Assembly: GCA_013298625.1 (NCBI GenBank)
Contig: JAAFIF010000040.1
Location: forward strand, 1-64,000
Length of the DNA: 64,000 nucleotides
Source: Myxococcales bacterium
GTDB taxonomy: Bacteria > Myxococcota_A > Polyangia > Polyangiales > Ga0077539
Direction of reading: 5' to 3'
Below, piece after piece: positions 42,782-52,013 of the stretch. The translations under genes and the position numbers were made by a program. Positions within the stretch are counted from its first letter, which is position 1, and the number at the start of each line of letters is the position of its first letter. The notes beneath the pieces were generated by a model that did not search any database, was not told the origin of the DNA, and saw only the letters and a list, made by a program, of their open reading frames with translations.

Positions 42782-45198
42782 GCGGGCTCGACGACCGCTG
42801 GAGCGCCGCCGCGACGCAGCGCGGACTGCAGGATTTCTTCGCGCTCTACCATCGCTGCTCGATGTCGGCCAACCCCGAGATCGAAGCCGAGCTGCAGGCG
42901 CACCCCGCGCTCGGGCCCGTGTTTCGCTCGCTCACGGTCGAGCAGATCGAGCACCAACGGGCGCAGTCCAAAGAGCGAATGCTGCGCGTCGAAGCGGGTG
43001 ACTGGTCGAGCTATCGAGAGCACTTGCAGCAGCAAGGGGCGTTCTACGCGCAGGCGGGCGTGCGCTTCTCCGACTGGTGCGACCTCATTCGAGTCATGCA
43101 GCGCAAGATCACGCCGGCGCTCATCGCCGAGCTTCGGAGCGAGCCCCAGCGGCTCGCTGAGGCGCTCGACGCGATGGCGCTGTTCTACGATCGAGCGATC
43201 GCCGAAATCGGCGAGTCGTTTGTCCGCGCCAAAGAGGCAGCGCTCCGCAGAGAGCAAGAGAAGCTCAGCGCCACCATCGCGAGCCTGCACGAGGCGGTCG
43301 TGATCTCAGACCTCGAGGGAAAGGTCATCCTCCGCAACCCCGCCTCCCTCGCGCTCTCGCAACAGTCGTCGATCGAACGCCTCAACGATCCCCGCCTCCG
43401 CGGTCGCTTCTACGTCGAGCACAGCGACGTCGCCCTCGAGCTCGCCGAGCTGCCGCTCGCGCGCGCGCTGCGGGGCGAGACGATCCGCGACGAAGTGCTC
43501 GTGTGCCACTTCGAGGGACGGCCTTCGCTCACGCTCAGCATCAACGCGGCGCCGCTCGCCACCGCGGACGGGGTCCGCTTCGGGGCCGTCGCGTCGTATC
43601 GGGACATCAGCATGCAGCGCGAGCTCGAATCCGAGCGGCTGCGGGCGGCGCAAATCGAGGCGGCGAGCCGGCAGATCGCCGAGACGAGCCGGCTCAAGAG
43701 CGAGTTTCTCGCGAACATGTCGCACGAGCTCAGGACGCCCCTCAACTCGATCATCGGCTTCGCAGAGCTGCTGCTCGACGGCGAGGCAGGTCCGCTCGAG
43801 CCGCAGCCGCACGAGTTCGTCGGGGACATCCTGAAGAGCGGCCGACACCTGCAACAGCTCATCAACGACGTGTTGGATCTGTCCAAGGTCGAGGCGGGGC
43901 GCATGGACTTCTACGCCGAGCAGACCTCGCTTCGCGCGGCGATCGAAGAAGTGCGAACGCTGCTGCGAACGGTGTCCGCGCAGGCGCAGGTCGCCATCGA
44001 CATCGACGTCGATCCAGCGGTGGATCACGTCGTCCTCGATCCGTCGCGGCTCAAACAAGTGCTCTATAACTTCGTGTCCAACGCGCTGAAGTTCACGCGC
44101 GCCGGCGGGCACGTGACGGTGCGCACACGCGCGCGGGGCGCGAGCGAGTTCTGCGTCGAGGTCGAAGACACCGGGATCGGAATCTCCCCCGAAGACCAGG
44201 ACAAGCTCTTCGTCGAGTTTCAACAGCTTCGAACGGGCGCCGCCAAGCCCCATGGCGGCACGGGTCTCGGCCTCGCGCTCACTCGCCGGCTCGTCGAAGC
44301 GCAGGGCGGCTCGGTGGGCGTGCGCAGCGCCCTCGGCCGCGGCAGCACGTTCTTCGCGATCCTGCCTCGCAACGGGGCGCGCGCGGGTGAGCGGCCGTCG
44401 ATCCCGCACCGCACGCCGGCCCCCTCGGATTCAGCGCGATCGGTGCTCGTCGTCGAGGACGACCCCACCGACGCGCGGAGCATCGTCGAGACGCTCGAGT
44501 CCGCGGGCTTCGCCACCGCCCTCGCGCACAGCGGCGCGCAGGCGCTCGAGCTGCTCGCGACGCGCTCGTTCGACGCCGTCACGCTCGACCTGCTGCTGCC
44601 GGACATGTGCGGGCTCGAGGTCCTGCGGCGGATTCGTACCGAGACGCCGCGCGGCGCGGTCCCCGTCCTGGTGATCTCGGTGGTGACCGAACACGTGTCC
44701 TCGGGCTTCGTCGTCGACGACGTCCTGGTGAAGCCCATCCGGCCGAGAGAGTTGCTCGACGCCCTTCGACGCACCGGCGTCTCGAGCCGCAGCGACGGCG
44801 TCGTCCTGGTCGTCGACGACGACCCCTCCTCGCTGCGGTTGATGGCAGCGGCCCTCGAGCGCGCCGAGCACCCGCACGAGTGCAGCTCTTCGCCCGAACG
44901 CGCCCTCTCGTTGGTGCGCGAAGGGAGCGTGGACATCGTGGCGGTGATACTGGATCTGCAGATGCCGACGATGGACGGCTTCGCGTTCTTGCGCGCGCTC
45001 AGGGCAGACCCGAGGGGCGCGCTCGTGCCCGTGCTCGTCTGGTCCGTCGTCGACCTCGACGCCGCGCAAACCGCGGAGCTCGCGACGCTCGCCCAGCGCG
45101 TGGTGAGAAAGGACGGCGCGACCACGACGCTTGTGCGCGAGCTCGAGCCGTACCTGCAACGCCGTCGAGCGCCGACGCTGCCCGAGCGCAACGCGTGA
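42778..45198 (+). CDS. Hybrid histidine kinase with two C-terminal receivers
   Basis: 806 residues. An N-terminal all-helical sensor (about 1-150, RFSDWCDLIRVMQRK) is of a type seen in globin-like/RsbR sensor families. A PAS-like segment follows (LHEAVVISDLEGKVIL), then HisKA (NMSHELRTPLNSIIGF, His near 316), HATPase (NFVSNALKF, DTGIGISPED, GGTGLGLALT), receiver 1 (VVEDDPTDARS, Asp near 604) and receiver 2 (VVDDDPSSLRLM, Asp near 726). No HPt domain is present in the operon, so transfer may go directly to the downstream single receiver. Overlaps that gene by 4 bp. Confidence 0.9.
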   Translation: MSGLDDRWSAAATQRGLQDFFALYHRCSMSANPEIEAELQAHPALGPVFRSLTVEQIEHQRAQSKERMLRVEAGDWSSYREHLQQQGAFYAQAGVRFSDWCDLIRVMQRKITPALIAELRSEPQRLAEALDAMALFYDRAIAEIGESFVRAKEAALRREQEKLSATIASLHEAVVISDLEGKVILRNPASLALSQQSSIERLNDPRLRGRFYVEHSDVALELAELPLARALRGETIRDEVLVCHFEGRPSLTLSINAAPLATADGVRFGAVASYRDISMQRELESERLRAAQIEAASRQIAETSRLKSEFLANMSHELRTPLNSIIGFAELLLDGEAGPLEPQPHEFVGDILKSGRHLQQLINDVLDLSKVEAGRMDFYAEQTSLRAAIEEVRTLLRTVSAQAQVAIDIDVDPAVDHVVLDPSRLKQVLYNFVSNALKFTRAGGHVTVRTRARGASEFCVEVEDTGIGISPEDQDKLFVEFQQLRTGAAKPHGGTGLGLALTRRLVEAQGGSVGVRSALGRGSTFFAILPRNGARAGERPSIPHRTPAPSDSARSVLVVEDDPTDARSIVETLESAGFATALAHSGAQALELLATRSFDAVTLDLLLPDMCGLEVLRRIRTETPRGAVPVLVISVVTEHVSSGFVVDDVLVKPIRPRELLDALRRTGVSSRSDGVVLVVDDDPSSLRLMAAALERAEHPHECSSSPERALSLVREGSVDIVAVILDLQMPTMDGFAFLRALRADPRGALVPVLVWSVVDLDAAQTAELATLAQRVVRKDGATTTLVRELEPYLQRRRAPTLPERNA

Positions 45199-45575
45199 GC
45201 TACTCCGTGCTCATCGTCGACGACCACCCGGCGAACATGAAGCTCGTCTCATTTCTGCTCGCGAAGAAGGGCTACGCAGTCTCCTGCGCGAGCAGCGCTG
45301 CCGCGGCGATCGAGCGGCTCGAGACGTCGATCCCGTCGGCCATCCTGCTCGACCTGCAAATGCCCGACATCGATGGCTTTTCGCTGGCGCGTCGGCTCAA
45401 GGCGGACCCGCGCACGAGACACATCGCGCTGCTCGCGGTCACCGCGTACGCGATGATCGGCGACGAGCGCCGCGCACGCGAAGCGGGCTGCGACGGCTAC
45501 GTCACCAAGCCGATCGACACCCGCGCGCTGCCCGGCATCGTCGCCGCGCTGATCGAGGACCGCGCCCGTCGCTGA
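45195..45575 (+). CDS. Single-domain response regulator (DivK/CheY-like)
   Basis: 126 residues. A stand-alone receiver: LIVDDHPANMKLV, phospho-Asp near 53 in ILLDLQMPDIDG, switch Thr in AVTAYAM and Lys in VTKPIDTR. No output domain. GTG start overlaps the hybrid kinase stop (GTGA). It is probably a diffusible phosphate acceptor for the two hybrid kinases upstream. Confidence 0.9.
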   Translation: MSYSVLIVDDHPANMKLVSFLLAKKGYAVSCASSAAAAIERLETSIPSAILLDLQMPDIDGFSLARRLKADPRTRHIALLAVTAYAMIGDERRAREAGCDGYVTKPIDTRALPGIVAALIEDRARR

Positions 45576-45781
45576 GCGTGCTCACTGGCGTCCGCCGACG
45601 CGCACACGCGTGGACCCTGCCCGCAGAGCCCGGCGCACGTGCGCGGGCCGCACGAGCGACGTCGTACACTGACCGCTCGCGCGCGAATGGCGCCGCGCCC
45701 TCGCCGAGCGTGGAAGACGCGCGGAGCGAGCCGTCGTTAACACACGCAGGCCGCGCCCTCGCCGCGCCTCCCGAAAGAGCA

Positions 45782-47266
45782 ATGGAAGCGTCGATGCGAT
45801 CGAAGCAACTCTCACTCCCGCTCGCGCTCTGCGTAGCCGCGCTGCCTCACTGCAAGCGCAGCTCGACCCGTGACGAGCACCGCGCTCCGCAGCCCGCGAC
45901 GCCCGATCGAGCGCCGATCGCCCAGCCCGACGCCACGCTCGACGCGACGAGCCTGACGGCGCCGCTGCGATGCGAAGTCATCGGGACCGACATCGCGCTG
46001 CCCCCCGTGCGACCCAAGGACCTGTCGCTGCTCGCGCGCGGAGAGCACGCGATGATCGTCGTCCATCACCTCACGCACGAAGCGCACGAGGGGCAGGAGG
46101 TCCCGACCGGAGACGACAGCGATGTGTTCGGCTCGTCGTGGTGGTCGAGCGAGCTGTCGCCGCAGCGCGGACGAGCAGCGTGGCGCGTCGACGAGATCCC
46201 GCCGCCGACGCCGCCCGCGCCGCCGCCGGGGCTCGAAGAAGACTTCGCGCCGAACGTCCAGTGGAGCGCGATGTATCAGGTCGCAGCGCGCGCAGACGGA
46301 GCGTTCTCGCGATGGACGTTCGGCTCGGCGTCGGGTGGGCCCGCGTGCAGCCCGAGCGGCTCGATGCGCGGTCGCATCGCAGCGACGACCCGACGCGAGG
46401 CGCTCTCGCGCACGCTGTGGCCGGACGCCGTCAGCGTCGCGACGGACGGAGACTTCTCGATGGCGGCGGCCATCCTGCGAGAGAGCCGCCAGCAGTGCAT
46501 GCTCAGCACGACGCAAGTGGACGTGTTTACCGCGTCGCCGCGAGGGCTCGCGCGACACCCGCTCGTCGCCGCAGCGAGCGAGCAGAGCGAGACGTTCGAC
46601 GACGACGGAAACGCCGTTCGCCGCACCCCGACCGCGATCCCCGACACCGTCGCGATCGCGCTCGACCCGAGGGGAGCCGCCGTGGTGCTCGGCTACGAGC
46701 GACGCGAGCTGCGCCTCGCGCTCGTCGACCGCGACGGTCACGTCCTTCAACGCGCGCGGCGCATCTACCGAGCCGCGGACGCGCCCGGCGAGCGGTCGCA
46801 CATCGCCGAGCTCGCCGCGGTGTTCTTTCGCGGCGAGCTCGTGCTCGTGTGGGCGCAGAGTCCGACAGACGACGAGCGGTATCGCCTTCGCTGGGCGCGA
46901 TGGGACCCGTGGGCGCAGCGCGCCGCGGTCGACGGCGGCCTCGTCGCGCAGCGAGAGATCACCGCGACAGACCTCGGTCCGACGCCGTCTGCTCACCAGC
47001 GCGACCCCACCCTCGCCGCGACGCAGGACGCCCTCGCGCTCGCGTGGACCGAAGGAGAGCCCGAGGTCGCGTCGTCGTTGCGGCTGTCCGTCGTCCGCAG
47101 CCCCGAAGCGCTCGCGCGGCTCGAGCTCACGGCGCTGCCCAGCAGCACCGCACGCGAAGCGCACGACCCGAGAGCGTCGATGGACGGCGACCGACTGTGG
47201 CTCGCGTGGACAGAGGGACGCGACGCGCGCTGGTCGGTCCACGCCCGCCCGATGCGCTGCCGATAG
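45782..47266 (+). CDS. Lipoprotein with repeated WTEG blades
   Basis: 494 residues. The signal (RSKQLSLPLALCVAALPHC) ends in a possible lipobox, followed by a Pro/Ala/Asp linker. The mature part repeats short beta segments with LAWTEGEPEVASS, LWLAWTEGRDARWS and LVWAQSPTDDERY, and is similar in style to the exported protein at 25443-26756. A beta-propeller is likely. Function unknown. Two Met codons (45782, 45794) are both usable. Confidence 0.7.
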   Translation: MEASMRSKQLSLPLALCVAALPHCKRSSTRDEHRAPQPATPDRAPIAQPDATLDATSLTAPLRCEVIGTDIALPPVRPKDLSLLARGEHAMIVVHHLTHEAHEGQEVPTGDDSDVFGSSWWSSELSPQRGRAAWRVDEIPPPTPPAPPPGLEEDFAPNVQWSAMYQVAARADGAFSRWTFGSASGGPACSPSGSMRGRIAATTRREALSRTLWPDAVSVATDGDFSMAAAILRESRQQCMLSTTQVDVFTASPRGLARHPLVAAASEQSETFDDDGNAVRRTPTAIPDTVAIALDPRGAAVVLGYERRELRLALVDRDGHVLQRARRIYRAADAPGERSHIAELAAVFFRGELVLVWAQSPTDDERYRLRWARWDPWAQRAAVDGGLVAQREITATDLGPTPSAHQRDPTLAATQDALALAWTEGEPEVASSLRLSVVRSPEALARLELTALPSSTAREAHDPRASMDGDRLWLAWTEGRDARWSVHARPMRCR

Positions 47267-47333
47267 CCCGTCGGAGCTGCCGCCGCGAAGATGGACGCAA
47301 CGCGCGAAGCCGGCGAGCATCCATGGATCCCAC

Positions 47334-48299
47334 ATGAAGCTCCATCGACGACGCGCTGGCCTCCTGGCCGCGCTCTTTGCGACGCTCTCGTCCGCGGCGC
47401 ACGCGCAGAGCGCCCCGGCGACAGAGCCGAGCCCCAACGATCCACGCGCGCTCGACGTCGCCCCGTCAGCGCCGTCGAGCGCTGCGGCTCCGCTCGTCGA
47501 TGCAGCGCCGCGGCAGACCGAAAGGCCTTTCGAGCTCAACCCGGCGTCGCGGTTCTGGGCGGTCCGAGCGTCGGCCGAGCTTGGCGTCGTGGCGGTGCTC
47601 TCGCACACGATTCAGCTCAGCCAGACGGGCAGCACGATCGACTATGTGCGCGAGGGCGGGCAAGACAACGTGGCGTTGTTCGCGCGGGTGAGCGCCGAGC
47701 TCGAGCTCGCGCGCCATCACAACTTCGTGTTTTTGTACCAGCCGATCGACCTGCGATCACAGGTGCGCGTCGAGCGCGACCTGCTCATCAACAACGTGTC
47801 CTTCGCCCGCGGAACCGGGCTCGACCTCCGCTACGGCTTCGACTTCTACCGCTTCAGCTACGCGTACGACTTCTTCTCGGACCCCAACCTCGAGCTCTCG
47901 ATCGGTCTGACGTTTCAGCTGCGCAACGCCGTGATCAGCTTCACGAGCACCGACGGCGTCAACCGCGTGCTCAACAACAACGTGGGGCTCGTGCCGGCGC
48001 TCAAGGCCCGCGGTCGCTACACGTTTCGCTCGGGCGCGTTCATGGGCTTCGAAGTCGACGGAAGCTACGCGAGCATCCCCGGCCTCAACGGCAGCGACAT
48101 CCCCGTCGAGGGCGCCCTGCTCGACGCCTCGCTGCGCGCGGGCCTCAAGCTCTGGGGCCCCTCGGAGGTCTTCGTCAACGTGCGCTACCTCGGCGGCGGC
48201 TCGCGCGGCGTCGGCCGCGACCCGGTCGCGCCGAGCGACGGCTACGTCAACAACTGGCTGCACACCATGGCCATCTCGCTCGGGGCCAACATTCGCTGA
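47334..48299 (+). CDS. Outer-membrane beta-barrel-like exported protein
   Basis: 321 residues. A cleavable signal (HRRRAGLLAALFATLSSAAHAQ) and a Pro/Ala/Asp linker are followed by alternating amphipathic strands: FWAVRASAELGVVAVL, NVALFARVSAELELARHHNF, LRYGFDFYRFSYAYDFFS, LELSIGLTFQLRN, FMGFEVDGSYA, EVFVNVRYLGGG. This is a typical outer-membrane barrel. No Shine-Dalgarno site before the ATG. It lies just upstream of the operator that controls the cupin gene. Confidence 0.75.
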   Translation: MKLHRRRAGLLAALFATLSSAAHAQSAPATEPSPNDPRALDVAPSAPSSAAAPLVDAAPRQTERPFELNPASRFWAVRASAELGVVAVLSHTIQLSQTGSTIDYVREGGQDNVALFARVSAELELARHHNFVFLYQPIDLRSQVRVERDLLINNVSFARGTGLDLRYGFDFYRFSYAYDFFSDPNLELSIGLTFQLRNAVISFTSTDGVNRVLNNNVGLVPALKARGRYTFRSGAFMGFEVDGSYASIPGLNGSDIPVEGALLDASLRAGLKLWGPSEVFVNVRYLGGGSRGVGRDPVAPSDGYVNNWLHTMAISLGANIR

Positions 48300-48323
48300 C
48301 CTTGGCAAACGGCGCCCGGGGCG

Positions 48324-48367
48324 AACTTGACACCGTGTCAAGTTCGGGCAGATTGACACCATGTCAA
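48324..48367. promoter_or_regulatory. Two palindromic operators before and across the cupin start codon
   Basis: Site 1: arms AACTTGACA (48324-48332) and TGTCAAGTT (48336-48344) with a CCG centre. Site 2: TTGACA (48353-48358) and TGTCAA (48362-48367) with a CCA centre. Site 2 contains the cupin ATG at 48361. The spacing between centres is about 26 bp. This is a typical repressor-type (TetR- or MerR-like) arrangement. The half-site TTGACA also occurs in the MerR promoter at 61846. Confidence 0.8.
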
Positions 48368-49029
48368 CCGGCCGTCTCCGCTTCCGTCGCGCCGCGCGTA
48401 CGCTCGCGTTCACGCTGCTGGTCGTTCAGCTCGCCGCGCTCTTGGTGCACCGCGTGATCGCGCCGATGGGCGCGCCCGATCCGCGGAGCTTTCCTCGCGC
48501 GGGCGATCGCTTCTCGAGCGCGAGCGAGGGCTTCTCGCAAGAGATCCTCGGCGTCGACGCGCGCGGCCAGGTCTCGAGCCGCATCACGCTCGCCCCAGGC
48601 GCCTCGGGCCCGCCGAGGCACTACCACCGGTCGTTCGTCGAGCGCTTCACCGTGCGCGAAGGGACCCTCTCGATCGAAGTGGGCGCGCGCGTGCTTCAGG
48701 TGCCCGCAGGACAGCGCATCGAGATCGCCGCAGGCGTCGCACACCGCCCGTTCAACGCAGGAACGACGCCGGTCGTCGTCGAGGGAGACTCCGTGATGCC
48801 CATCGCCTTCGCAGCCTGCCTCGTGCAGCTCTACAAGATCATGGACGAGCACCCCGACGCCCGCGGACGTTCGATGCTGCTGCAGATGTCCGTGCGCGAC
48901 CCGTCGTGCGACACCCACGTCGAGGCCATGCCTGCCGCCGTCGAGCGCGCGCTCGAGCTCGTCGTCGCGCCGTGGGCTCGCCTCGCGGGCTATCGCAACC
49001 ACTACCCCGAGCTCGCCCTGCATCGCTGA
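48361..49029 (+). CDS. Membrane-anchored cupin domain protein
   Basis: 222 residues. One N-terminal membrane segment (FTLLVVQLAALLVHRVIA) is followed by a single cupin: GPPRHYHRSFVERFTVREG with metal-ligand His and Glu, and RIEIAAGVAHRPFNAG with the second His. A helical tail follows. The enzyme or sensor role is not known. The start codon lies inside a palindromic operator, so binding would directly block initiation. Confidence 0.8.
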   Translation: MSTGRLRFRRAARTLAFTLLVVQLAALLVHRVIAPMGAPDPRSFPRAGDRFSSASEGFSQEILGVDARGQVSSRITLAPGASGPPRHYHRSFVERFTVREGTLSIEVGARVLQVPAGQRIEIAAGVAHRPFNAGTTPVVVEGDSVMPIAFAACLVQLYKIMDEHPDARGRSMLLQMSVRDPSCDTHVEAMPAAVERALELVVAPWARLAGYRNHYPELALHR

Positions 49030-49074
49030 GCCTGTCGGTTGTGCCCAGCGCGCGCGCCGTGATTGACTCGATTC

Positions 49075-49467
49075 GTGATCGCCCACCGCACGCACCGCAG
49101 GACCGCGCTCGCGGCCGCCGCGCTCTTCCTCGCTCCGACCGCTGCGCACGCGAGCGGCGGCTGGGAGGGCATCACGACGCTGATCGGCGCCCTCGCGCTG
49201 CCAGCGCTCTTCATCGTGATCGTCGCGCTCGCGATCGTCCTCGCGTTGAAGAAGTGGCACCGCGCCATGGGGATCATCGGCATCGTGCTCGGCGCGCTCG
49301 CAGCGCTCTGGCAGCTCTTCTGGTTTGCCATGGAGCCCGAGCGGTCAGCGGGCTTCGCGGCGGTTGGATTTCTCTGCAACGTGACGGTGTTCTTGCTGGC
49401 TGGGCTGCACCTGCGCGCCGCCGGCCGAGTGCCCCCACAGCCGCCGCACAGCGGCGCCCCGCGCTGA
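49075..49467 (+). CDS. Small membrane protein with signal peptide
   Basis: 130 residues. A signal peptide (TALAAAALFLAPTAAHAS) is followed by three membrane segments (LPALFIVIVALAIVLALK, MGIIGIVLGALAALWQLFWFAM, AVGFLCNVTVFLLAG). No family recognised. A TTG at 49063 is an alternative start. Stands 45 bp after the cupin gene and 5 bp before the zinc-finger gene. Confidence 0.6.
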   Translation: MIAHRTHRRTALAAAALFLAPTAAHASGGWEGITTLIGALALPALFIVIVALAIVLALKKWHRAMGIIGIVLGALAALWQLFWFAMEPERSAGFAAVGFLCNVTVFLLAGLHLRAAGRVPPQPPHSGAPR

Positions 49468-49472
49468 ACGCC

Positions 49473-50714
49473 ATGGCATTCTCACTGCAACGCGTCGAGG
49501 GCCCGGAGCCGCGCTGCCGCCGCTGCGAAGAAGAGATCACCGAAGGGTGGATGCTCAACATCCCGTGGCGCGCGCGCAGCGCGTTTCACTCGCAGAGCGA
49601 CTACCACTTCGACTGCGCGATCGACGTCGACGCGGCCGGCGCCCTCGCCGCGCTCTCGACGAACGAGGGCGTCGTCACCGAGCGCGATCGCTGGATCGAG
49701 CTCGCCCGCGCGCGCGTCGAGGCCGAGCGCGACGCCAATCGACTGCGCAAGGGCAAGCGCGCCGCGCCCATCGAGCCGGCGAGGGACCGCAAAGGACGCC
49801 CACGAGTGCGCGTGCTGTACATCGCGACCCCCGGCCGCCCCGGCGCGCGCTACCCGAACTACGTGCTCCCGTGGCAGATCGATGACGACTACACGCTGCG
49901 GTCGAGCCGCTACGAGTTCGTCTTCGTCTCGCACACGCGGGCCTCGGACGCGCGCATCGACCCGTCGCAGCCGTGGGTCGCCGCGGTGTACTGGCAACGC
50001 AGCGACGGCATGATCTCGCCCGGCAACGCCAAGCTCGTCGAGTGGAGGGCGCTCGGCCTCGCCGCGCCCGTGCTGGTGATCGCCGGCCAGGGCGCCGACG
50101 ACGTCGCGCACAGAGACAAGCAGGCCGAGCGGCTGCGCGCGCTCATCGCGAAGGCGGGCTTCGACCCAGACGACGCCCCCGTGCTCAGCGCGACCGCGAT
50201 CAACGCGACGTTTCGCGAGGCGCTCTTGCTCGCGCTCGACGAGCAAGCGGCGAAGGTCGCGACCGTCGAGAAGGCGCGCCGCACCGAGCGGGTCACGGAC
50301 ACGATCGACGCGCTGGTCGAAGGCGAGCGCGACGAGGCCATGGCCCTCGCGCTCAGCAAAGCCATGCAAGGGCTGCGGTCCGCGAGAGAAGCAGAGCGCG
50401 CGCGCATCCTCGAGGCCACCGAGCAGTTCGTGCTTCGCGTGCCCGAGCAAGCGTCGAAGGTGATCGCGCCGATCCTTCGGTACAACGTCGTGTTTGCGCG
50501 CGAGTCGCTGGCGCGAATGATCGCCGCCCAGCTCTCGGGACCGGCGAAGCTCCCCGCGCGGATCGAAGACTGGCTGCGGCGCTGGAGGGACTGCGACGGC
50601 GATCCGACAGGGCTGGTCAGCGCGCTCCGCGCGGCGATCGACGCGGCGCCGACGAGCAAGCGCAGCGACGAGCTGAGGGCGATGATCGAGCGCCTCGGGA
50701 TCGCGCTCGAGTGA
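49473..50714 (+). CDS. Protein with N-terminal PARP-like zinc finger
   Basis: 413 residues. The N-terminal ~55 residues contain C-x2-C (CRRCEEEITEGWML) and H-x2-C (YHFDCAID), the layout of a PARP-type zinc finger, which binds nicked or broken DNA in known cases. The middle is unrecognised (YIATPGRPGARYPNYV, YEFVFVSHTRASDARID), and the C-terminal half is helical (about 280-410). Cytosolic, no membrane segment. A DNA-damage role is only suggested by the finger. Confidence 0.65.
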   Translation: MAFSLQRVEGPEPRCRRCEEEITEGWMLNIPWRARSAFHSQSDYHFDCAIDVDAAGALAALSTNEGVVTERDRWIELARARVEAERDANRLRKGKRAAPIEPARDRKGRPRVRVLYIATPGRPGARYPNYVLPWQIDDDYTLRSSRYEFVFVSHTRASDARIDPSQPWVAAVYWQRSDGMISPGNAKLVEWRALGLAAPVLVIAGQGADDVAHRDKQAERLRALIAKAGFDPDDAPVLSATAINATFREALLLALDEQAAKVATVEKARRTERVTDTIDALVEGERDEAMALALSKAMQGLRSAREAERARILEATEQFVLRVPEQASKVIAPILRYNVVFARESLARMIAAQLSGPAKLPARIEDWLRRWRDCDGDPTGLVSALRAAIDAAPTSKRSDELRAMIERLGIALE

Positions 50715-50767
50715 GCGACTCGCACGGCGGGCATCGCACAGGCACCGACGTTGCACGTTTTCGCGTC

Positions 50768-51991
50768 ATGAACCCTCGTCGCTCGTTCGCTCGCTGGCGA
50801 GCCCTCGCGCTCGCCCTCGCCTGCGCGCTCTTCGCGGCGACGACCGCCGCGCAGCCACGGCCGAACAGCGCGTGCGGGGTGGACTCGCTCGCGTGCAGCG
50901 ACGCTGGAGCCGCTCGCGCAGCAGACAACGCGCCGACCGTTGCGCCCGAGCGTGCACCGAGTGCGTCCGCGGCGTCGCTCACGGTGTACTGGGGCGTCGG
51001 ATGTCCGCACTGCGAACAGGCGCGCCCCGTGGTGAACCGCCTCGCTGCCGAGCGTGGCGTGACGGTCGAGTGGGTCGAGGTCCGCAGCGATCCCGTCGGA
51101 CGCGCGCGGTTCGAAGCGGTCGCGAGGCGATTCGATCTGCGACCGGCGGGCGTTCCGACGTTCGTCGCGGGGCCGCGCTACGTGATGGGCTTCTACGAGT
51201 CCGACGTGCGAGCGTTGATCGAAGGAACCGCGCTCTCGGACCCCTCTCGTCGCGTGCAGCTCCCGCTCTTCGGAACGATCGACCCGAGCCGCCTGTCGTT
51301 GCCTGCGTTCGCGCTGCTCGTTGGCCTCGCGGACGGCTTCAACCCTTGCGCGTTCTACGTCTTGGTCGTGCTGCTGAGCGTCTTGTTGCACGCGAAATCG
51401 CGGGCCCGGCTCGCGCTCTACGGCTCGATCTTCGTGGTGATGTCGGGCGTCGTGTACTTCGTGTTCATGACCGCGTGGCTCGGGTTGTTCTCGGTCACCG
51501 GCGTCTCGCGCTCGATCACCACGGCGCTGGGCGTCGTGCTGCTCGTCATGGGGTTGATCAACGTTAAAGAGCTCGTGTGGTTCAAGAAGGGCGTCTCGCT
51601 GATGATCCCAGAGAGCGCCAAGCCGACGCTGTTTCGCCGCATGCGTCAGGTCGCGTCGAGCGCGAGCCTCCCTGCGGCGGCGCTCGGGATCACCGCGCTC
51701 GCTGCGGTCGTCAACCTGGTCGAGCTCGGGTGCACCTTGGGGTTGCCCGCGATGTTCACCCGCGTGCTCTCGCTGCGCGCCGAGCTCAGCCCTGCCAAGC
51801 GGCTCGCGTACGTCGCGCTCTACAACGTCGCGTATGTGATCCCCCTCGCGGTGATCGTCGCGATCGCGTCGGTGACCTTTCGCAAGCTCACGCTCAGCGA
51901 GCGCAGAGCCAAGGCGCTCAAGGGATTCTCGGGCGCGCTGCTCTTGCTCTTCGGCGCGCTCTTCATCATCGCGCCAGACCTGCTGCGGTGA
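50768..51991 (+). CDS. Thioredoxin-like domain fused to CcdA/DsbD-type membrane reductase
   Basis: 407 residues. A signal peptide (RWRALALALACALFAATTAAQ) is followed by a thioredoxin fold with CPHC (VYWGVGCPHCEQARPVVNRL) and cis-Pro VPTF. A membrane domain of about six helices follows with DGFNPCAFYVLVVLLSVLL and VNLVELGCTLGLP, where the two Cys are at the DsbD/CcdA positions. It should pass electrons from the cytosol across the membrane to the outside thioredoxin domain. This supports the many disulphide-rich secreted proteins in the window. Confidence 0.87.
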   Translation: MNPRRSFARWRALALALACALFAATTAAQPRPNSACGVDSLACSDAGAARAADNAPTVAPERAPSASAASLTVYWGVGCPHCEQARPVVNRLAAERGVTVEWVEVRSDPVGRARFEAVARRFDLRPAGVPTFVAGPRYVMGFYESDVRALIEGTALSDPSRRVQLPLFGTIDPSRLSLPAFALLVGLADGFNPCAFYVLVVLLSVLLHAKSRARLALYGSIFVVMSGVVYFVFMTAWLGLFSVTGVSRSITTALGVVLLVMGLINVKELVWFKKGVSLMIPESAKPTLFRRMRQVASSASLPAAALGITALAAVVNLVELGCTLGLPAMFTRVLSLRAELSPAKRLAYVALYNVAYVIPLAVIVAIASVTFRKLTLSERRAKALKGFSGALLLLFGALFIIAPDLLR

Positions 51992-52013
51992 ATGAATGAG
52001 ACAATCGCCGGCG

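Noticed and set aside
45576-45781. Small gene between the single receiver and the lipoprotein
   Set aside because: No protein-like frame or start signal; it appears to be plain intergenic DNA.
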